Part shown: one piece after another, positions 15,792-24,448 of the stretch | Position numbering within the stretch: the stretch's first letter is position 1 | Layout: the number at the start of each line of letters is the position of its first letter | NCBI RefSeq assembly: GCF_018614095.1 | Contig: NZ_JAGGOY010000016.1 | Location: 1-64,000, forward strand | Length of the DNA stretch: 64,000 bases | Direction of reading: 5' to 3' | Source: Streptomyces sp. ISL-87 | Lineage (GTDB): Bacteria; Actinomycetota; Actinomycetes; Streptomycetales; Streptomycetaceae | The notes under the pieces: generated by a model | Told to the model about the DNA's origin: nothing | Database searches by the model: none | Seen by the model: the letters and a program-made list of their open reading frames with translations, nothing else | Program-made: the position numbers and the translations under genes

Positions 15792-17036
15792 TCACGCCAA
15801 GGCGAGGAAGGTGTCCCATGCCGGTGCGGACGCGCTGCCCGTGCCGAGGGTGTGTAGGGCGAGGGCCGCCCCGGCGGCTCCGTCGAGGAGTTCCGGTTCG
15901 TGGTCGCTTCGGTTGAGCGCGGTGATCAGATGGTTGGCCAGGCGCGGCAGTTCTGCGGTGATCTCGGGGCTGTCCGTCTCAGTGGCCATCCGCCATGCGG
16001 CGTGCAGCAGTCCGGCCATGCCGTGGCACAGCCCGATCTCGGGGAGCTTGGCCAGTTGCAGCGGATCGCGCAGCGTCGCGAGGACCGCGTTCTCGGCGTC
16101 TTGCACGCGTGCCGGGTCGCCAAGAGCGAGCCCAGCCAGCTGCTGGGCGCGAGCGGTGCCGCTGACTCCGTAGCACCAGGACGGCCGGGGACGAAGGCGA
16201 GAGTGGACCTGGTTGTCGGTCGTCTGCTGCATGGTGATCTGGCCCGGCCACCATGGAGCGGTCTCGTCGCTTTGACGCCAGTGGTCGGTCCAGGCGCAGA
16301 TCCGCTCGACTGCATCGGCCATGCCCGGCACGGTCAGACCGTGAAGCAGGGCCTTGGACAGCACGGACAAGGTGGAACCGATGCCGTGGGCGAGCCCGAA
16401 GTTTCCGTGGCCACCGGGGTAGTCGGCGTGGGGTATGCCGGTGGGTGCGACGTCCATCCACCAGGGCGGCAGTGTGTCCGGGGCGGGCAGGGGCTCGGTC
16501 AGGCGTACCAAGTAGGCCAGGACGTCCTGAGTGATTTCGTGGTGGGGGTGTCGGCTCAGGTGGTAGGCGCCCAACCCTGACAGGCCCTGGATCAGGTCGA
16601 ACTCTTCCATGGGGGGCCGCTCGGCGCGATTGATGCGCTGGTGGGCTGCGGCCAGTCGGTTCCGGGTGACAGTGAGGGTCGCCGTGTCCAGGCGTTCAAG
16701 AACGCGCAGGTACCGACTCGATGAGCTGGCCGCGCGGTGGGTGATGAACGCAAGGGCGGGGGCGCCGAAGTACAGGTTCGCGTTGGCCGCGGCGCTGATG
16801 TCGCCGTGCAGGGCAGCAACCATCCAAGTGTGCGCGGTGTCCCAGTCGCCGTGGCCGGTCCGGGCACGCTCGATGTGCAGCAGGGCGATGCCCGAGGCTC
16901 CTCCGGCGAGCGACTGTGGCCAGGACCGGCCGCCGTCGGGCCGGCCGCCGGGCCACACGGTGCTCGGGTCGGCCAGTGCACGGGCCAGACGGTCGGCGGT
17001 CGACAGTGCGGTGGAGGCGGGAGCTGCCGTGGTCAC
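15792..17036 (-). CDS. lanC: Lanthionine cyclase (LanC)
   Basis: The 414-aa protein adds Cys thiols to dehydrated residues to form (methyl)lanthionine rings. The three zinc ligands are visible: Cys288 in PSWCYGVSG and Cys337-His338 in GLCHGMAG. The family GHGNFGLAHG motif (about 209-218) supplies the catalytic His region. The GTG at 17036 overlaps the LanB stop as GTGA, which fixes this start over the in-frame extension to 17252. Length and motif order are normal, so it should be active. Confidence is high. Confidence 0.92.
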   Translation of the reverse strand: MTTAAPASTALSTADRLARALADPSTVWPGGRPDGGRSWPQSLAGGASGIALLHIERARTGHGDWDTAHTWMVAALHGDISAAANANLYFGAPALAFITHRAASSSSRYLRVLERLDTATLTVTRNRLAAAHQRINRAERPPMEEFDLIQGLSGLGAYHLSRHPHHEITQDVLAYLVRLTEPLPAPDTLPPWWMDVAPTGIPHADYPGGHGNFGLAHGIGSTLSVLSKALLHGLTVPGMADAVERICAWTDHWRQSDETAPWWPGQITMQQTTDNQVHSRLRPRPSWCYGVSGTARAQQLAGLALGDPARVQDAENAVLATLRDPLQLAKLPEIGLCHGMAGLLHAAWRMATETDSPEITAELPRLANHLITALNRSDHEPELLDGAAGAALALHTLGTGSASAPAWDTFLALA

Positions 17037-19936
17037 GATGTCCTCCGTGCTCGTGCCGTCCAGCTCAGGGCGGCGGCCCTGGCCAAGTGCAGGTGCGTGC
17101 GCTCCTCGGCCAGGTCCGGCCCGCGCATCCGGACCTGGTGGAGGTGAAGCAGGTCCGGCAGCAGATCGTGGGGGTGTACGTCCGCGTCCGTGAGCGCGCG
17201 GCGGTAGGCGGTCAGTGCCTCGCGCCGCGCGGACCAGGCCGCCGTGACGCATTCGCCCAGGCCCGAGGTGTGTGTGTTCACCAGATTGACGGCTTGGTGG
17301 TAGACGGCGCGGGGCGGAGCAGCCGGGGTGGTGCGGGTGTGTTCGATGAGCCAGGCCATCGCCGTAGCGCTGTCACCGAGCAGGCCGGTGGCGATGTCGA
17401 CCATGCTCGCGGCAGTCACCGCGCGGGCGTCCGTCCCGCCCGACTCGGCCTGTGCCGTGAGCTGGGCCAGCGTGGCGGCGGAGTCGGCGGCGAAATACCG
17501 CTCGGCCGCGTCGATCGCGGTGGGGCCGCCGAACCGCGCGGTCTCCGGGTGGTAGGTCTCCACGCTGGCGTGGGTGATCAGGCCGTGGCGCCGGAGCCGT
17601 CGGGTCCACTCGCCGGTGTGCTCGAAGACACTACCCAGGGCTCCGGGCGCGTACGTTAGGCGAACGCGAAGGTGGTCGTCCGGGTCGCGGTAGCGGACGA
17701 ACCACCATTGCAGGCCGTCCAGTTCTTCCAGCAGGGCCGGCAGGTGGCGAGTCAGGACGGCGTTCTGCCGGTCGCGGTGTCCGTGGAGCTGAAGATAGAT
17801 CCGGTCGTCACATCCGGGCAGGTGGCCATGCTCCCGACTGAGGACGTGGCCCTGCGCCCGGACCGGGGCAACGTCTTGGTCCGTAGCAAGGGGGATGACG
17901 ACTTCGTGTGCCCGGCCGCCGGTCCATCCCAAGTCCTGGGGCTGAGGTGCGGGGCGAAGCGTCACCTTGCCGTCGCGGTCCAGGTGCGTGCGCAGCAGGA
18001 CCCGGTGGGAGGACTCCGTCAGGTCCAGGGCTATGCACTGGTCGGCCTCGCTCAGGTACACCCGCTCAGGCAGATGCACGTCACGGCGCCATTGGGCCAG
18101 CGTGTCGTCCCACTGCGGCCATGGTGTCGCTGCGGCGGGAAGGTCGTCGTGGGTGAGGAGCCAGCGGGCCGGGGAAAGGATCGTGCGCCCGTAGCGCAGC
18201 GCGGGCAGGAACGGCAGGTTGGAGGCGGCGGTGCCCCACATGAACCCGGTGCAGGGGACGGCGAGCGCGACGGGGGCCTCGGTCAGGAACCGGGCCAGCG
18301 GATGGGAGTGGTGGCCCAGGTCCACGGCGTTGAGCAGCAGGGTGTGCACCGGGCGCCGACGGGAAATCGAGACCAGATGCAGTCGTTCGGCGTCGGCTGT
18401 GACCGCCAGGTCCGTCACGGGGACGAGGCTGGTGTCCGGGCTTTGGTAGTCGCCGAGCGAGATGACCAGATCGGCCGCCTGTGGGGCGCGCGCGACGTTC
18501 TCAGCGCGTAGGGACAGGGGGGTGGAGCTGATCTGAGCGACGAGCGAGTCTTGGTGCACTCCGGGCAGCCCGGCGTACACCTCGGTCATGCGGCGGCGGT
18601 CCGCGTCGTCCAGCATGCCCAGGAACCGACCGGCCGTCGCGCCGGCCGAGCGTGCCACGCCGACGACGTGCAGGGTGAACTTGCCCTGCTGGAGGTCGGC
18701 CACGCTCGCGGCGTCGATGCGTACGGTCAATTCGGTGCTCGGTTGCACGGGGTGGCCGGGATTCGTGGTGGCCAGATCTTCCAGCGCGGCATCGTCAAGC
18801 TCGACTTCAAGACGGTGCCGCATCCCGGCGGCGTGGGCGAGTTTGATGAGTTGGCCGTCGCGCTCGGGCAGTGAGGTGGATGCTGGCGGGGTGGTGGCCC
18901 CGAGCGAGCCGGGCGGGTAACCGAGTGCGTCGATGGCGTCCACGACGGGGACGATCGCTCGCAGCCCGTACCGTTCCACGAAGCGGCCGTGCCACTCGGC
19001 CCAGCCGGTCAGCGCCGCTCGGGGAGCGAGGCGGGTGAGAGCCTTTGCTGCCGCTGCCGCTTCCTGGGCCACCGCCTCGGGTACGGTCAGGTCCCAGTCC
19101 ACCCGCAGGTCGAGCGCGGGTCTGGGAACCTCACGTATCTCTCCTCGCTCGCTGGGAGTGAGGTGCTGTGCGTGGTGGAGAAGACCGGCAAGCGGGTCGG
19201 TGACGGTCATCGCCGGGCGGAGACTGGTGAGGAGGACTCGTTCCTCGACCAAGCCCGAGAGGAGCCTGTCGATCGCGGCGGGCGGCGCGCTCGGGAAGCT
19301 GGCGGAGAGTTTAGAGGCGAGGTCGCCCCACAGGATCGGGGTCCCCGCGCTGTCCAGAACTTCTCGTATTGGTGCGGTCAGACGAACGTGCATGTGTTCC
19401 GGCCCCCCGGTGGCGGTTCCGCTCGGGCGGTGCTCGATCACCACGTATCCGTCGCGTTCGACAGCGAGAGTGGAAGCCAGCAGCATCAGGTGGGGCCGCA
19501 GCATCGGGTGCTGCTCGAAACGGTCGATGAGGGCCGTGCTGATTGCCGCGTCAGGTCTGGCGACGGCTTGATGTCCGGTGCCCACGCTCAGCGCGGGCGC
19601 AGTGCCTATTCGGGCGGCTGCGACCCCGGCGAACAGACCGAACGGGGTGGCGCGCGTACGAGCCCGCAGCAGATAGCGCAGAACGGCGAGCACGGTACGT
19701 CGTACGTCAGGCGATGGTAGTGATCGGCCGGCACAGATCTGTTCCACCCGGCTCGCGAGGTCCGGACTGGCGGCCGTGACGGCCACGGCGAAATCAGTGG
19801 CTTGCCAGATCTGTTGCAGCCACGCCCGCCACGACATCGTGTCCGCGGACGCGCTGATGAGATCCGGCCAGACCGTCTGGTGGTCGGGGTGCCACGCAGC
19901 CGCCCGGACCAATGCTGCATCAACGTGGCGATACAT
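17033..19936 (-). CDS. lanB: Lantibiotic dehydratase (LanB, full length)
   Basis: At 967 aa this has both class I dehydratase parts. The N-terminal glutamylation domain (about 1-650) contains LLRARTRATPFGLFAGVAAA near 90-110 and RYGRTILSPARWLL near 620. The C-terminal elimination domain (about 670-960) has DRIYLQLHGHRDRQN, LLEELDGLQWWFVRYRDPDD and RLRRHGLITHASVETYHPET. It uses Glu-tRNA to dehydrate Ser/Thr in the precursor. The ATG at 19936 has GGAGGGG just upstream. It lies 81 bp downstream of the precursor gene beyond a hairpin that would give the peptide higher expression than the enzyme. Confidence 0.93.
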   Translation of the reverse strand: MYRHVDAALVRAAAWHPDHQTVWPDLISASADTMSWRAWLQQIWQATDFAVAVTAASPDLASRVEQICAGRSLPSPDVRRTVLAVLRYLLRARTRATPFGLFAGVAAARIGTAPALSVGTGHQAVARPDAAISTALIDRFEQHPMLRPHLMLLASTLAVERDGYVVIEHRPSGTATGGPEHMHVRLTAPIREVLDSAGTPILWGDLASKLSASFPSAPPAAIDRLLSGLVEERVLLTSLRPAMTVTDPLAGLLHHAQHLTPSERGEIREVPRPALDLRVDWDLTVPEAVAQEAAAAAKALTRLAPRAALTGWAEWHGRFVERYGLRAIVPVVDAIDALGYPPGSLGATTPPASTSLPERDGQLIKLAHAAGMRHRLEVELDDAALEDLATTNPGHPVQPSTELTVRIDAASVADLQQGKFTLHVVGVARSAGATAGRFLGMLDDADRRRMTEVYAGLPGVHQDSLVAQISSTPLSLRAENVARAPQAADLVISLGDYQSPDTSLVPVTDLAVTADAERLHLVSISRRRPVHTLLLNAVDLGHHSHPLARFLTEAPVALAVPCTGFMWGTAASNLPFLPALRYGRTILSPARWLLTHDDLPAAATPWPQWDDTLAQWRRDVHLPERVYLSEADQCIALDLTESSHRVLLRTHLDRDGKVTLRPAPQPQDLGWTGGRAHEVVIPLATDQDVAPVRAQGHVLSREHGHLPGCDDRIYLQLHGHRDRQNAVLTRHLPALLEELDGLQWWFVRYRDPDDHLRVRLTYAPGALGSVFEHTGEWTRRLRRHGLITHASVETYHPETARFGGPTAIDAAERYFAADSAATLAQLTAQAESGGTDARAVTAASMVDIATGLLGDSATAMAWLIEHTRTTPAAPPRAVYHQAVNLVNTHTSGLGECVTAAWSARREALTAYRRALTDADVHPHDLLPDLLHLHQVRMRGPDLAEERTHLHLARAAALSWTARARRTS

Positions 19937-19962
19937 ACGCCCCTCCTGTGGCGGCGCGGTGA

Positions 19963-19987
19963 GCCGCGCCCATGGGCTGGGCGCGGC
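19963..19987 (-). terminator. Attenuator hairpin between precursor and lanB
   Basis: GCCGCGCCCA (19963-19972) and TGGGCGCGGC (19978-19987) form a perfect 10-bp stem with a 5-nt loop in the 81-bp gap between the precursor stop and lanB start. There is no T tract, so partial termination or 3'-end stabilisation of the precursor mRNA is more likely than full stop. Confidence 0.6.
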
Positions 19988-20017
19988 CGGGCACCGCGAT
20001 GAACGCGGGCGGACTAT

Positions 20018-20200
20018 TTACGGGCAGCTCACGCACGCCGTCGCGCACGTGGAGTTGCAGCCGTCGCTCGTCAGGCGGATGAGCTGTTCCGCGGCGGGGC
20101 CGCCCTCGACGATGGTGATGTCCAGGTCGAAGCCGGTGAGGTCCTGCTGCTCGGCGGCCGGCTGCGCGGGTGCAGCCGGGCGCTCCATCTGAACGGTCAT
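20018..20200 (-). CDS. FxLD-family lanthipeptide precursor
   Basis: The 60-aa peptide carries the diagnostic FDLD motif at residues 24-27 (GFDLDITIVEGG) in its leader. The core region ends TSDGCNSTCATACVSCP. Four Cys (48, 52, 56, 59) and six Ser/Thr (44, 45, 50, 51, 54, 58) allow up to four rings. Asp46-Gly47 is the only Asp in the core and is an ideal succinimide-forming pair for the neighbouring PIMT-like methyltransferase. The ATG at 20200 has AAGGAGG. A protease cleavage point is not obvious. Recognition is firm from motif plus context. Confidence 0.92.
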   Translation of the reverse strand: MTVQMERPAAPAQPAAEQQDLTGFDLDITIVEGGPAAEQLIRLTSDGCNSTCATACVSCP

Positions 20201-20262
20201 GCATGCCTCCTTGGGGCAGTGGGTGGTGCGTGGCCCGGGACCCGAGGCGGGTCCCGGGAGTC

Positions 20263-21468
20263 TTAGTTCCAGGCCACCGTGACGACGCCGTGGCGTCGCA
20301 GTACGGCGTCCTGGGGCAGGGGGGTGGGCGCGGGGCCCGGCAGGTACCGGAACGTCGCGGCTCCCCGGTGGCGGTGGTCCTGGGCCCATCGGCGGAGCAC
20401 CTTCACGTACTCGTCCGCGAGCGCTTCGGCCCGCGGACCGTGGGCGATCACGCCGCTTTCGAAGCCGCCGGTGTCCTCGTTCTCGCGGCGGGTGCGGTAG
20501 GCGATGCTGTCCTCGCTCACCAGGGCGGGCACGCCGTACAGGGCAGACGCTTCCACAAGGCCGCTCTCGACAACGTCCTTGCCCGCGTGCAGGCGGGCAA
20601 CGCGCGACAGGTTGAGCGTGAGATAGAGCTCCAGTTCGTCGGGCAGGTCGTACGCCGCTCCGGACCAGCGCTCCAGCCTGGGGGTGTCCAGGGCCTTGTT
20701 CAGTGCCTGGGCGTTGAGTGGCACCCGTACGTCGTCGGTCTGCAAGGCAACGTCCTCCCGCAGCATCGCCTTCCGCTCCTCGGCGGCGCCTTCACCTTGC
20801 ATGGGCACGAAACGGGCCAGGCCGTACGAACGGCTGACCAGACCGTCACCGTCGCGGTCGAAGGCGATCGAGCGGGTCGTGCCGCACACGGTCAGGGGGA
20901 CGACGAGGCGGCCCGTCTTTGTGAGCCCGTCGATCCACGACCGGGGGATGTCCCACGCGGCTGCGGTGACGACGATCCGGTCGTATGGGGCGCCGTCGGG
21001 GACACCGCTCTCGCCGTCGGCGAGGACCGTCTTCACCTGGGTATATCCGGCGCCGTCCAGGCACAACCGGGCGCGGTCGATGACGTCGCGGTCGATGTCG
21101 ACGGTGGTGACCTCGCCTTCGCTGCCGACGAGTTCCTGAAGATACGCGGCGTTGACGCCGCCGGAACCGATCTCAAGGATCTTCATGCCGGGCTCGATGC
21201 CGGCCTGCTCCAGCATCACGGCCTGAAGGTGGGGCGCGGACATGACGCTGATGTCCAAGCCGTGCTCATCCTTCTTGACTGGCACGGTGCTGTGCAGGTC
21301 GTAGGTGAGTTTCAGAGGCGCGTCCGGCGCGAACAGGTGGCGTGGCACTACGGCGAAGGCGGCGGCGACAGGCTCGGACCTGATCCCGTCCTGATCGCGG
21401 AGTGCGCGGACCATGTCCGCGCGCAGAACGTCGGGATCGCGGACGGTCGAGTCATCAATGGCAGTCAT
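20263..21468 (-). CDS. fxlM: FxLD-system methyltransferase (PIMT-like)
   Basis: The 401-aa protein has the protein-L-isoaspartate O-methyltransferase fold. The SAM-binding motif is ILEIGSGGVNAAYL (about 97-110), acidic motif II is VTTVDIDRDVIDRA, and the PIMT-type motif is PYDRIVVTAAAWDIP. The C-terminal 170 residues are the extension seen in lanthipeptide-associated members. Related enzymes (OlvSA type) methylate a core Asp, giving a succinimide and then isoAsp. It lies 62 bp upstream of the precursor and starts the biosynthetic operon after the terminator at 21661-21695. Confidence 0.88.
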   Translation of the reverse strand: MTAIDDSTVRDPDVLRADMVRALRDQDGIRSEPVAAAFAVVPRHLFAPDAPLKLTYDLHSTVPVKKDEHGLDISVMSAPHLQAVMLEQAGIEPGMKILEIGSGGVNAAYLQELVGSEGEVTTVDIDRDVIDRARLCLDGAGYTQVKTVLADGESGVPDGAPYDRIVVTAAAWDIPRSWIDGLTKTGRLVVPLTVCGTTRSIAFDRDGDGLVSRSYGLARFVPMQGEGAAEERKAMLREDVALQTDDVRVPLNAQALNKALDTPRLERWSGAAYDLPDELELYLTLNLSRVARLHAGKDVVESGLVEASALYGVPALVSEDSIAYRTRRENEDTGGFESGVIAHGPRAEALADEYVKVLRRWAQDHRHRGAATFRYLPGPAPTPLPQDAVLRRHGVVTVAWN

Positions 21469-21660
21469 CCGGTTACCTACTTCTGTCAGGAGGTTGGTGC
21501 TTGCGGCGCCCAGCTCGGATTGGGGGTCAGCGAGGACGCTAGCCAGGGCCCCATGTCTCGCGGGCGGATACGCGCCGCCTGGAGGGGCGCCTTCGGAGTT
21601 CGGCTGAAAAGCAGTCTCGAAGACCGTCTCTGTACTTCGTCCTCTCGTTCATGCGATCGA

Positions 21661-21695
21661 GTGTGGGGAGAGGAGGGAGGGGCCTCTCCCCACAC
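21661..21695 (-). terminator. Terminator between regulatory operon and lanthipeptide operon
   Basis: A perfect 13-bp stem (GTGTGGGGAGAGG at 21661-21673 with CCTCTCCCCACAC at 21683-21695) has a 9-nt loop. It lies in the 444-bp gene-free gap 21469-21912. It should end transcripts from the DUF6082-like gene, leaving the lanthipeptide operon to start from its own promoter to the left. I could not assign that promoter. Confidence 0.7.
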
Positions 21696-21912
21696 GCTTC
21701 ATCCGGCCCCGAGCCTTCTTCCAGGTCCGGTCGCCGGGTGGTGCACCCGTCCGCCGACGGCGGACGGGCGGTTGAGTGGGCCGGCCGCTGGGTCCTCCAC
21801 AGAGCCAGCCGGGGCGCGCACGGGCGCCACCTCCACCGAGGTATCGGTCTCGGGTCCTCCGCGCATAGGCACGGACGTCCTCACGACTGGGGAGGAGACC
21901 CAAGTTCTTGGG

Positions 21913-22338
21913 TCAGGCGACGGCGGCGCACTCGGCGGCCAAGATCGCGTTGAATGCCCGGTCCGTACGGTCGCGCGCCTCCTCCTCCCGGAAGCCGCCG
22001 AACCTTTTCCAGTAGGCGCGGGCGACGTCACGGTCCATGAGCCACGTCGCCTGTGTCCGCAGCGAGCCCTTGTCGAGCAAGCCGACGCGGAACTTCACGG
22101 CCAAGAAGCTGATCAACCGGTTGGCGTGCAGGTGATTCGCGTGCTCGCCGTCGGGCAGTTCACCCCCGGGCGGCGTCCAGACCGCCTGCAACTCGGGGTT
22201 GCCTGCCAGCTCTGCGATCCACGCCTGATGCATCTGCGCGGCTTGCAGGGCGTTCTGCCGCCGGCTCTGCCGCTCGAACAGCAAGAGCCCTGCGACTCCG
22301 ACTGCGGAGGCAACGAGAACGGAATGGGAGGTCTTCAT
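21913..22338 (-). CDS. DUF6082-like membrane-anchored protein
   Basis: The N-terminal helix (HSVLVASAVGVAGLLLF, residues 4-20) anchors the protein in the membrane. The rest is a soluble helical domain with NPELQAVW, HANRLISFLAVKFRVGLLDK and a C-terminal ARAYWKRFGGFREEEA region, the typical pattern of actinobacterial DUF6082 proteins. Function is unknown; they recur near natural-product and regulator genes. The ATG at 22338 overlaps the upstream stop (ATGA). Confidence 0.7.
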   Translation of the reverse strand: MKTSHSVLVASAVGVAGLLLFERQSRRQNALQAAQMHQAWIAELAGNPELQAVWTPPGGELPDGEHANHLHANRLISFLAVKFRVGLLDKGSLRTQATWLMDRDVARAYWKRFGGFREEEARDRTDRAFNAILAAECAAVA

Positions 22339-22748
22339 CGAGAACCTTTCGTCGTAACGTGCTGCGCTTGCGGGCGCGCTGAGCGCGCCTGTTCCTCGGT
22401 GACCCGCTCGACTGCGCGGTAGAGACCCTGGACGAGGCGGGCGAGATTCTGGGCCCGGTGCCCGGCAGTGCGGGGCGTGCCCGACGGGGGCGAGAGGTAG
22501 AGCCGCCGGGAGGCTTCGTTGAGGGTGGCCTGCGCGCTGATTCCGGCGTCCGAGTCCACGGGGATGCTGAGGACCAGCGTGCGCAGGCCGTCCGCGACGA
22601 TCCGCCCCTTCTCAGTGAACTGCTCGACCATGTCCAGCGCGACATCGACGGCCGGGAGGTCGGGTCCGGCCAGGTCCCAGGCCAGCGCCTTGTCGACGTT
22701 CGACAGAACCTCGACCTTGTCCGGCGCGACGGGGGTCAGCGAAGCCAT
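22335..22748 (-). CDS. Hypothetical protein, possibly DUF6415-like
   Basis: The 137-aa product is helical and soluble, with LVLSIPVDSDAGISAQATLNE in the middle and HRAQNLARLVQGLYRAVERV near the end. The layout recalls DUF6415 'natural product biosynthesis' proteins, but this is a weak call. ATG 22748 is chosen because the upstream extension to 22979 overlaps the LuxR gene in another frame with Arg/Pro-rich shadow composition. It overlaps the LuxR gene 3' end by 13 bp. Confidence 0.6.
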   Translation of the reverse strand: MASLTPVAPDKVEVLSNVDKALAWDLAGPDLPAVDVALDMVEQFTEKGRIVADGLRTLVLSIPVDSDAGISAQATLNEASRRLYLSPPSGTPRTAGHRAQNLARLVQGLYRAVERVTEEQARSARPQAQHVTTKGSR

Positions 22749-23203
22749 GCGGTCACCTGGTCCGTGGTGAGGATCTCGAACTCCCACGCTCGGGTGATCA
22801 GGTGGGTTCGGTTGCGGGCCTGGAGATTCGTAAGCAGTTCGCGGCCGTCGGCGCGCACGTCGGCGACCGGCCGGTGCAGCTCCGCGGCCATCTGAGCGGG
22901 GCCCATGCCCCGAGCGATGAGCGGTACGAGGGCCCGCTGTTCGCTCGGCAGGTACAGCGCCTCGGGGTCCAATAAGCACGGTCGGGCGATGGCCTCGATG
23001 GCGTACCCGACGGCGACTGCGGCGGGAGTCTCGCTCACGCCGTGGAGCTTGTTCTTCGCGAGTTTGAGGTAACCAGTAGCAGTGCCCTCGCGGATCGTGA
23101 GGTCCTGCGCGACCTTGGCGATCGGGTCACCGGCGGCCAGGCCCTGGAGGACCTGTCGTTCCCGCGACGTGAGGACGACCTGCGCGACGCTCCTGGTGGT
23201 CAC
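22736..23203 (-). CDS. LuxR-type HTH regulator
   Basis: Near the N-terminus is a classical LuxR C-terminal-like helix-turn-helix: LTSRERQVLQGLAAGDPIAKVAQDL, then EGTATGYLKLAKNKLHG. A second, degenerate HTH-like segment occurs around residues 85-130 (LPSEQRALVPLIARGMGPAQ). No receiver or ligand domain is present; the product is 155 aa. The GTG at 23203 overlaps the upstream TGA (GTGA) and has GAGGAG upstream. It may activate the lanthipeptide operon. Confidence 0.8.
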   Translation of the reverse strand: MTTRSVAQVVLTSRERQVLQGLAAGDPIAKVAQDLTIREGTATGYLKLAKNKLHGVSETPAAVAVGYAIEAIARPCLLDPEALYLPSEQRALVPLIARGMGPAQMAAELHRPVADVRADGRELLTNLQARNRTHLITRAWEFEILTTDQVTAWLR

Positions 23204-23502
23204 TGCTCTACTCCTCGGCGGGCGTGTGTGATCTGGTGGCATAGCGCGGCAAACCGCAGCTCATCGACGGCCATCAGGTGCTCTATGACGGGGGCCGACC
23301 GTCGTCCGTATCGCATCCGGTACAAGGCGGCGACGGTAAGCCCGGCGAGAGCGGCAAGGGCGATGCGACGGTGGCTCCGCACGGTGCTGGGCCGCTTCGG
23401 CTCCCCGAGGGGGATGTATGGAGCCGTGTTCTCCCAGCACCGGGCGAGGGGCCGGGCCGCAAGGGGACGCGGCCCGACGTCTTCGAGAGGAGAGCGCGTC
23501 AT
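23200..23502 (-). CDS. Small single-pass membrane protein
   Basis: The 100-aa protein has one membrane helix (RRIALAALAGLTVAALYRMR, about residues 44-63) and short soluble ends. I do not recognise a family. The ATG at 23502 overlaps the upstream stop as ATGA, and its own stop overlaps the LuxR start. Four-base overlaps on both sides suggest near-stoichiometric synthesis with its neighbours. Confidence 0.6.
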   Translation of the reverse strand: MTRSPLEDVGPRPLAARPLARCWENTAPYIPLGEPKRPSTVRSHRRIALAALAGLTVAALYRMRYGRRSAPVIEHLMAVDELRFAALCHQITHARRGVEQ

Positions 23503-23918
23503 GAGGCGACATCTCCCAACTGGTCGAGGAGGGTGAGGATCGAGCTTGCGAACCGCACGAGGTGACCGTGTACACGGTCGGGGCTTGGTCGCTCGACGCT
23601 CAGGTACGCCACGGCGCACAGCTGATCCATCATCCGGGACTGCTGCTCCAGGGGGTACGGCTTGATGAGGAGCGGGACTACCTCCACGAGCTTGGTGGAA
23701 GTCGTCCTCAGACGGTCCGCGATGGCTGCACTTCTGCGGAGGGAGAGGCGGACGGCGCCCTCGCCGAGGATGGTCTCCAGGTCGTCGTAGAGCTCGTCAG
23801 TGACCGCCTCAGAGGCAAGTGATCGCCGCAGGCCGAAGTGGACTCGGCCCTTCATCGCATCGTCGTTGACGAACGTGCCAGGTAACGGCGAAGCCGTCTC
23901 ATGGATGACGGCGGTCAT
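23499..23918 (-). CDS. Hypothetical helical protein, 139 aa
   Basis: I do not recognise a family with certainty. The product (MTAVIHETASPLPGTF start) is helical, with ELYDDLETILGEGAVRLSLR and a closing SILTLLDQLGDVAS. Size and pattern resemble the gene at 22335-22748, so both may be DUF6415-like. The ATG at 23918 overlaps the kinase-like gene's TGA (ATGA). Confidence 0.6.
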   Translation of the reverse strand: MTAVIHETASPLPGTFVNDDAMKGRVHFGLRRSLASEAVTDELYDDLETILGEGAVRLSLRRSAAIADRLRTTSTKLVEVVPLLIKPYPLEQQSRMMDQLCAVAYLSVERPSPDRVHGHLVRFASSILTLLDQLGDVAS

Positions 23919-24448
23919 CACGATCGCCCCGCGGGTACCCGGAAAACACACCACGTCGTTTCGCCGTCGTCGCTGGCGCCCCAGTCCTGTGCGAAGTGAG
24001 CGACCATGAGCAAGCCGCGGCCCGATTCGTCGTCTTCTCCGGCGGGGCGCATCGTGGCCGGGGCCGGATTCCCGTCGGTGACCTCGATCCGCAGCTCATC
24101 GGCCGAGTACCGAACTTTGAAAGTGATGTCTCCGAGTGCGTGCTGGACAGCGTTTGTGACCAGCTCCGAGACCGCGACCACGATCTCCTTGGCCAGTTCG
24201 CCGGTCACGTTCCAGTACCGCAGGTGTGCCGCCGTGATCCTTCGCATGCGGGCGACGCGGGTCTCGTCAGGGGTGAACGCCACCACGAAGAGGCGGGCGC
24301 AGGGCTGTGACAGCAGTTCCGATGCGGCCGTTGTGACGGCTGCTGCGGCAGTCAACGGTGGACCTCCCAGGTGGGCGGTGCGGGGGGCGGGCGCAGTATG
24401 GGTCGTCGCGTCGCGCACCACCGCCGGCATTAGGACCGGGGCCTTCAC
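23918..24448 (-). CDS. ATP-binding protein, RsbW-like HATPase
   Basis: The GHKL ATPase boxes are visible: N-box SELVTNAVQHA (N99), G1-box VTDGNPAP (D125-G126) and G2-box ESGRGLLMV (G143, G145). The product is 176 aa with no sensor or dimerisation domain, as in anti-sigma-factor serine kinases and the many orphan ATP-binding regulators of Streptomyces. The partner is unknown; no sigma factor or anti-anti-sigma gene is adjacent. It is coupled to both neighbours through ATGA overlaps. Confidence 0.85.
   Translation of the reverse strand: MKAPVLMPAVVRDATTHTAPAPRTAHLGGPPLTAAAAVTTAASELLSQPCARLFVVAFTPDETRVARMRRITAAHLRYWNVTGELAKEIVVAVSELVTNAVQHALGDITFKVRYSADELRIEVTDGNPAPATMRPAGEDDESGRGLLMVAHFAQDWGASDDGETTWCVFRVPAGRS

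Noticed and set aside
20170..22422. 750-aa open frame on the plus strand
   Set aside because: It is antisense to the precursor, methyltransferase and DUF6082-like genes, all of which have motifs and Shine-Dalgarno sites.
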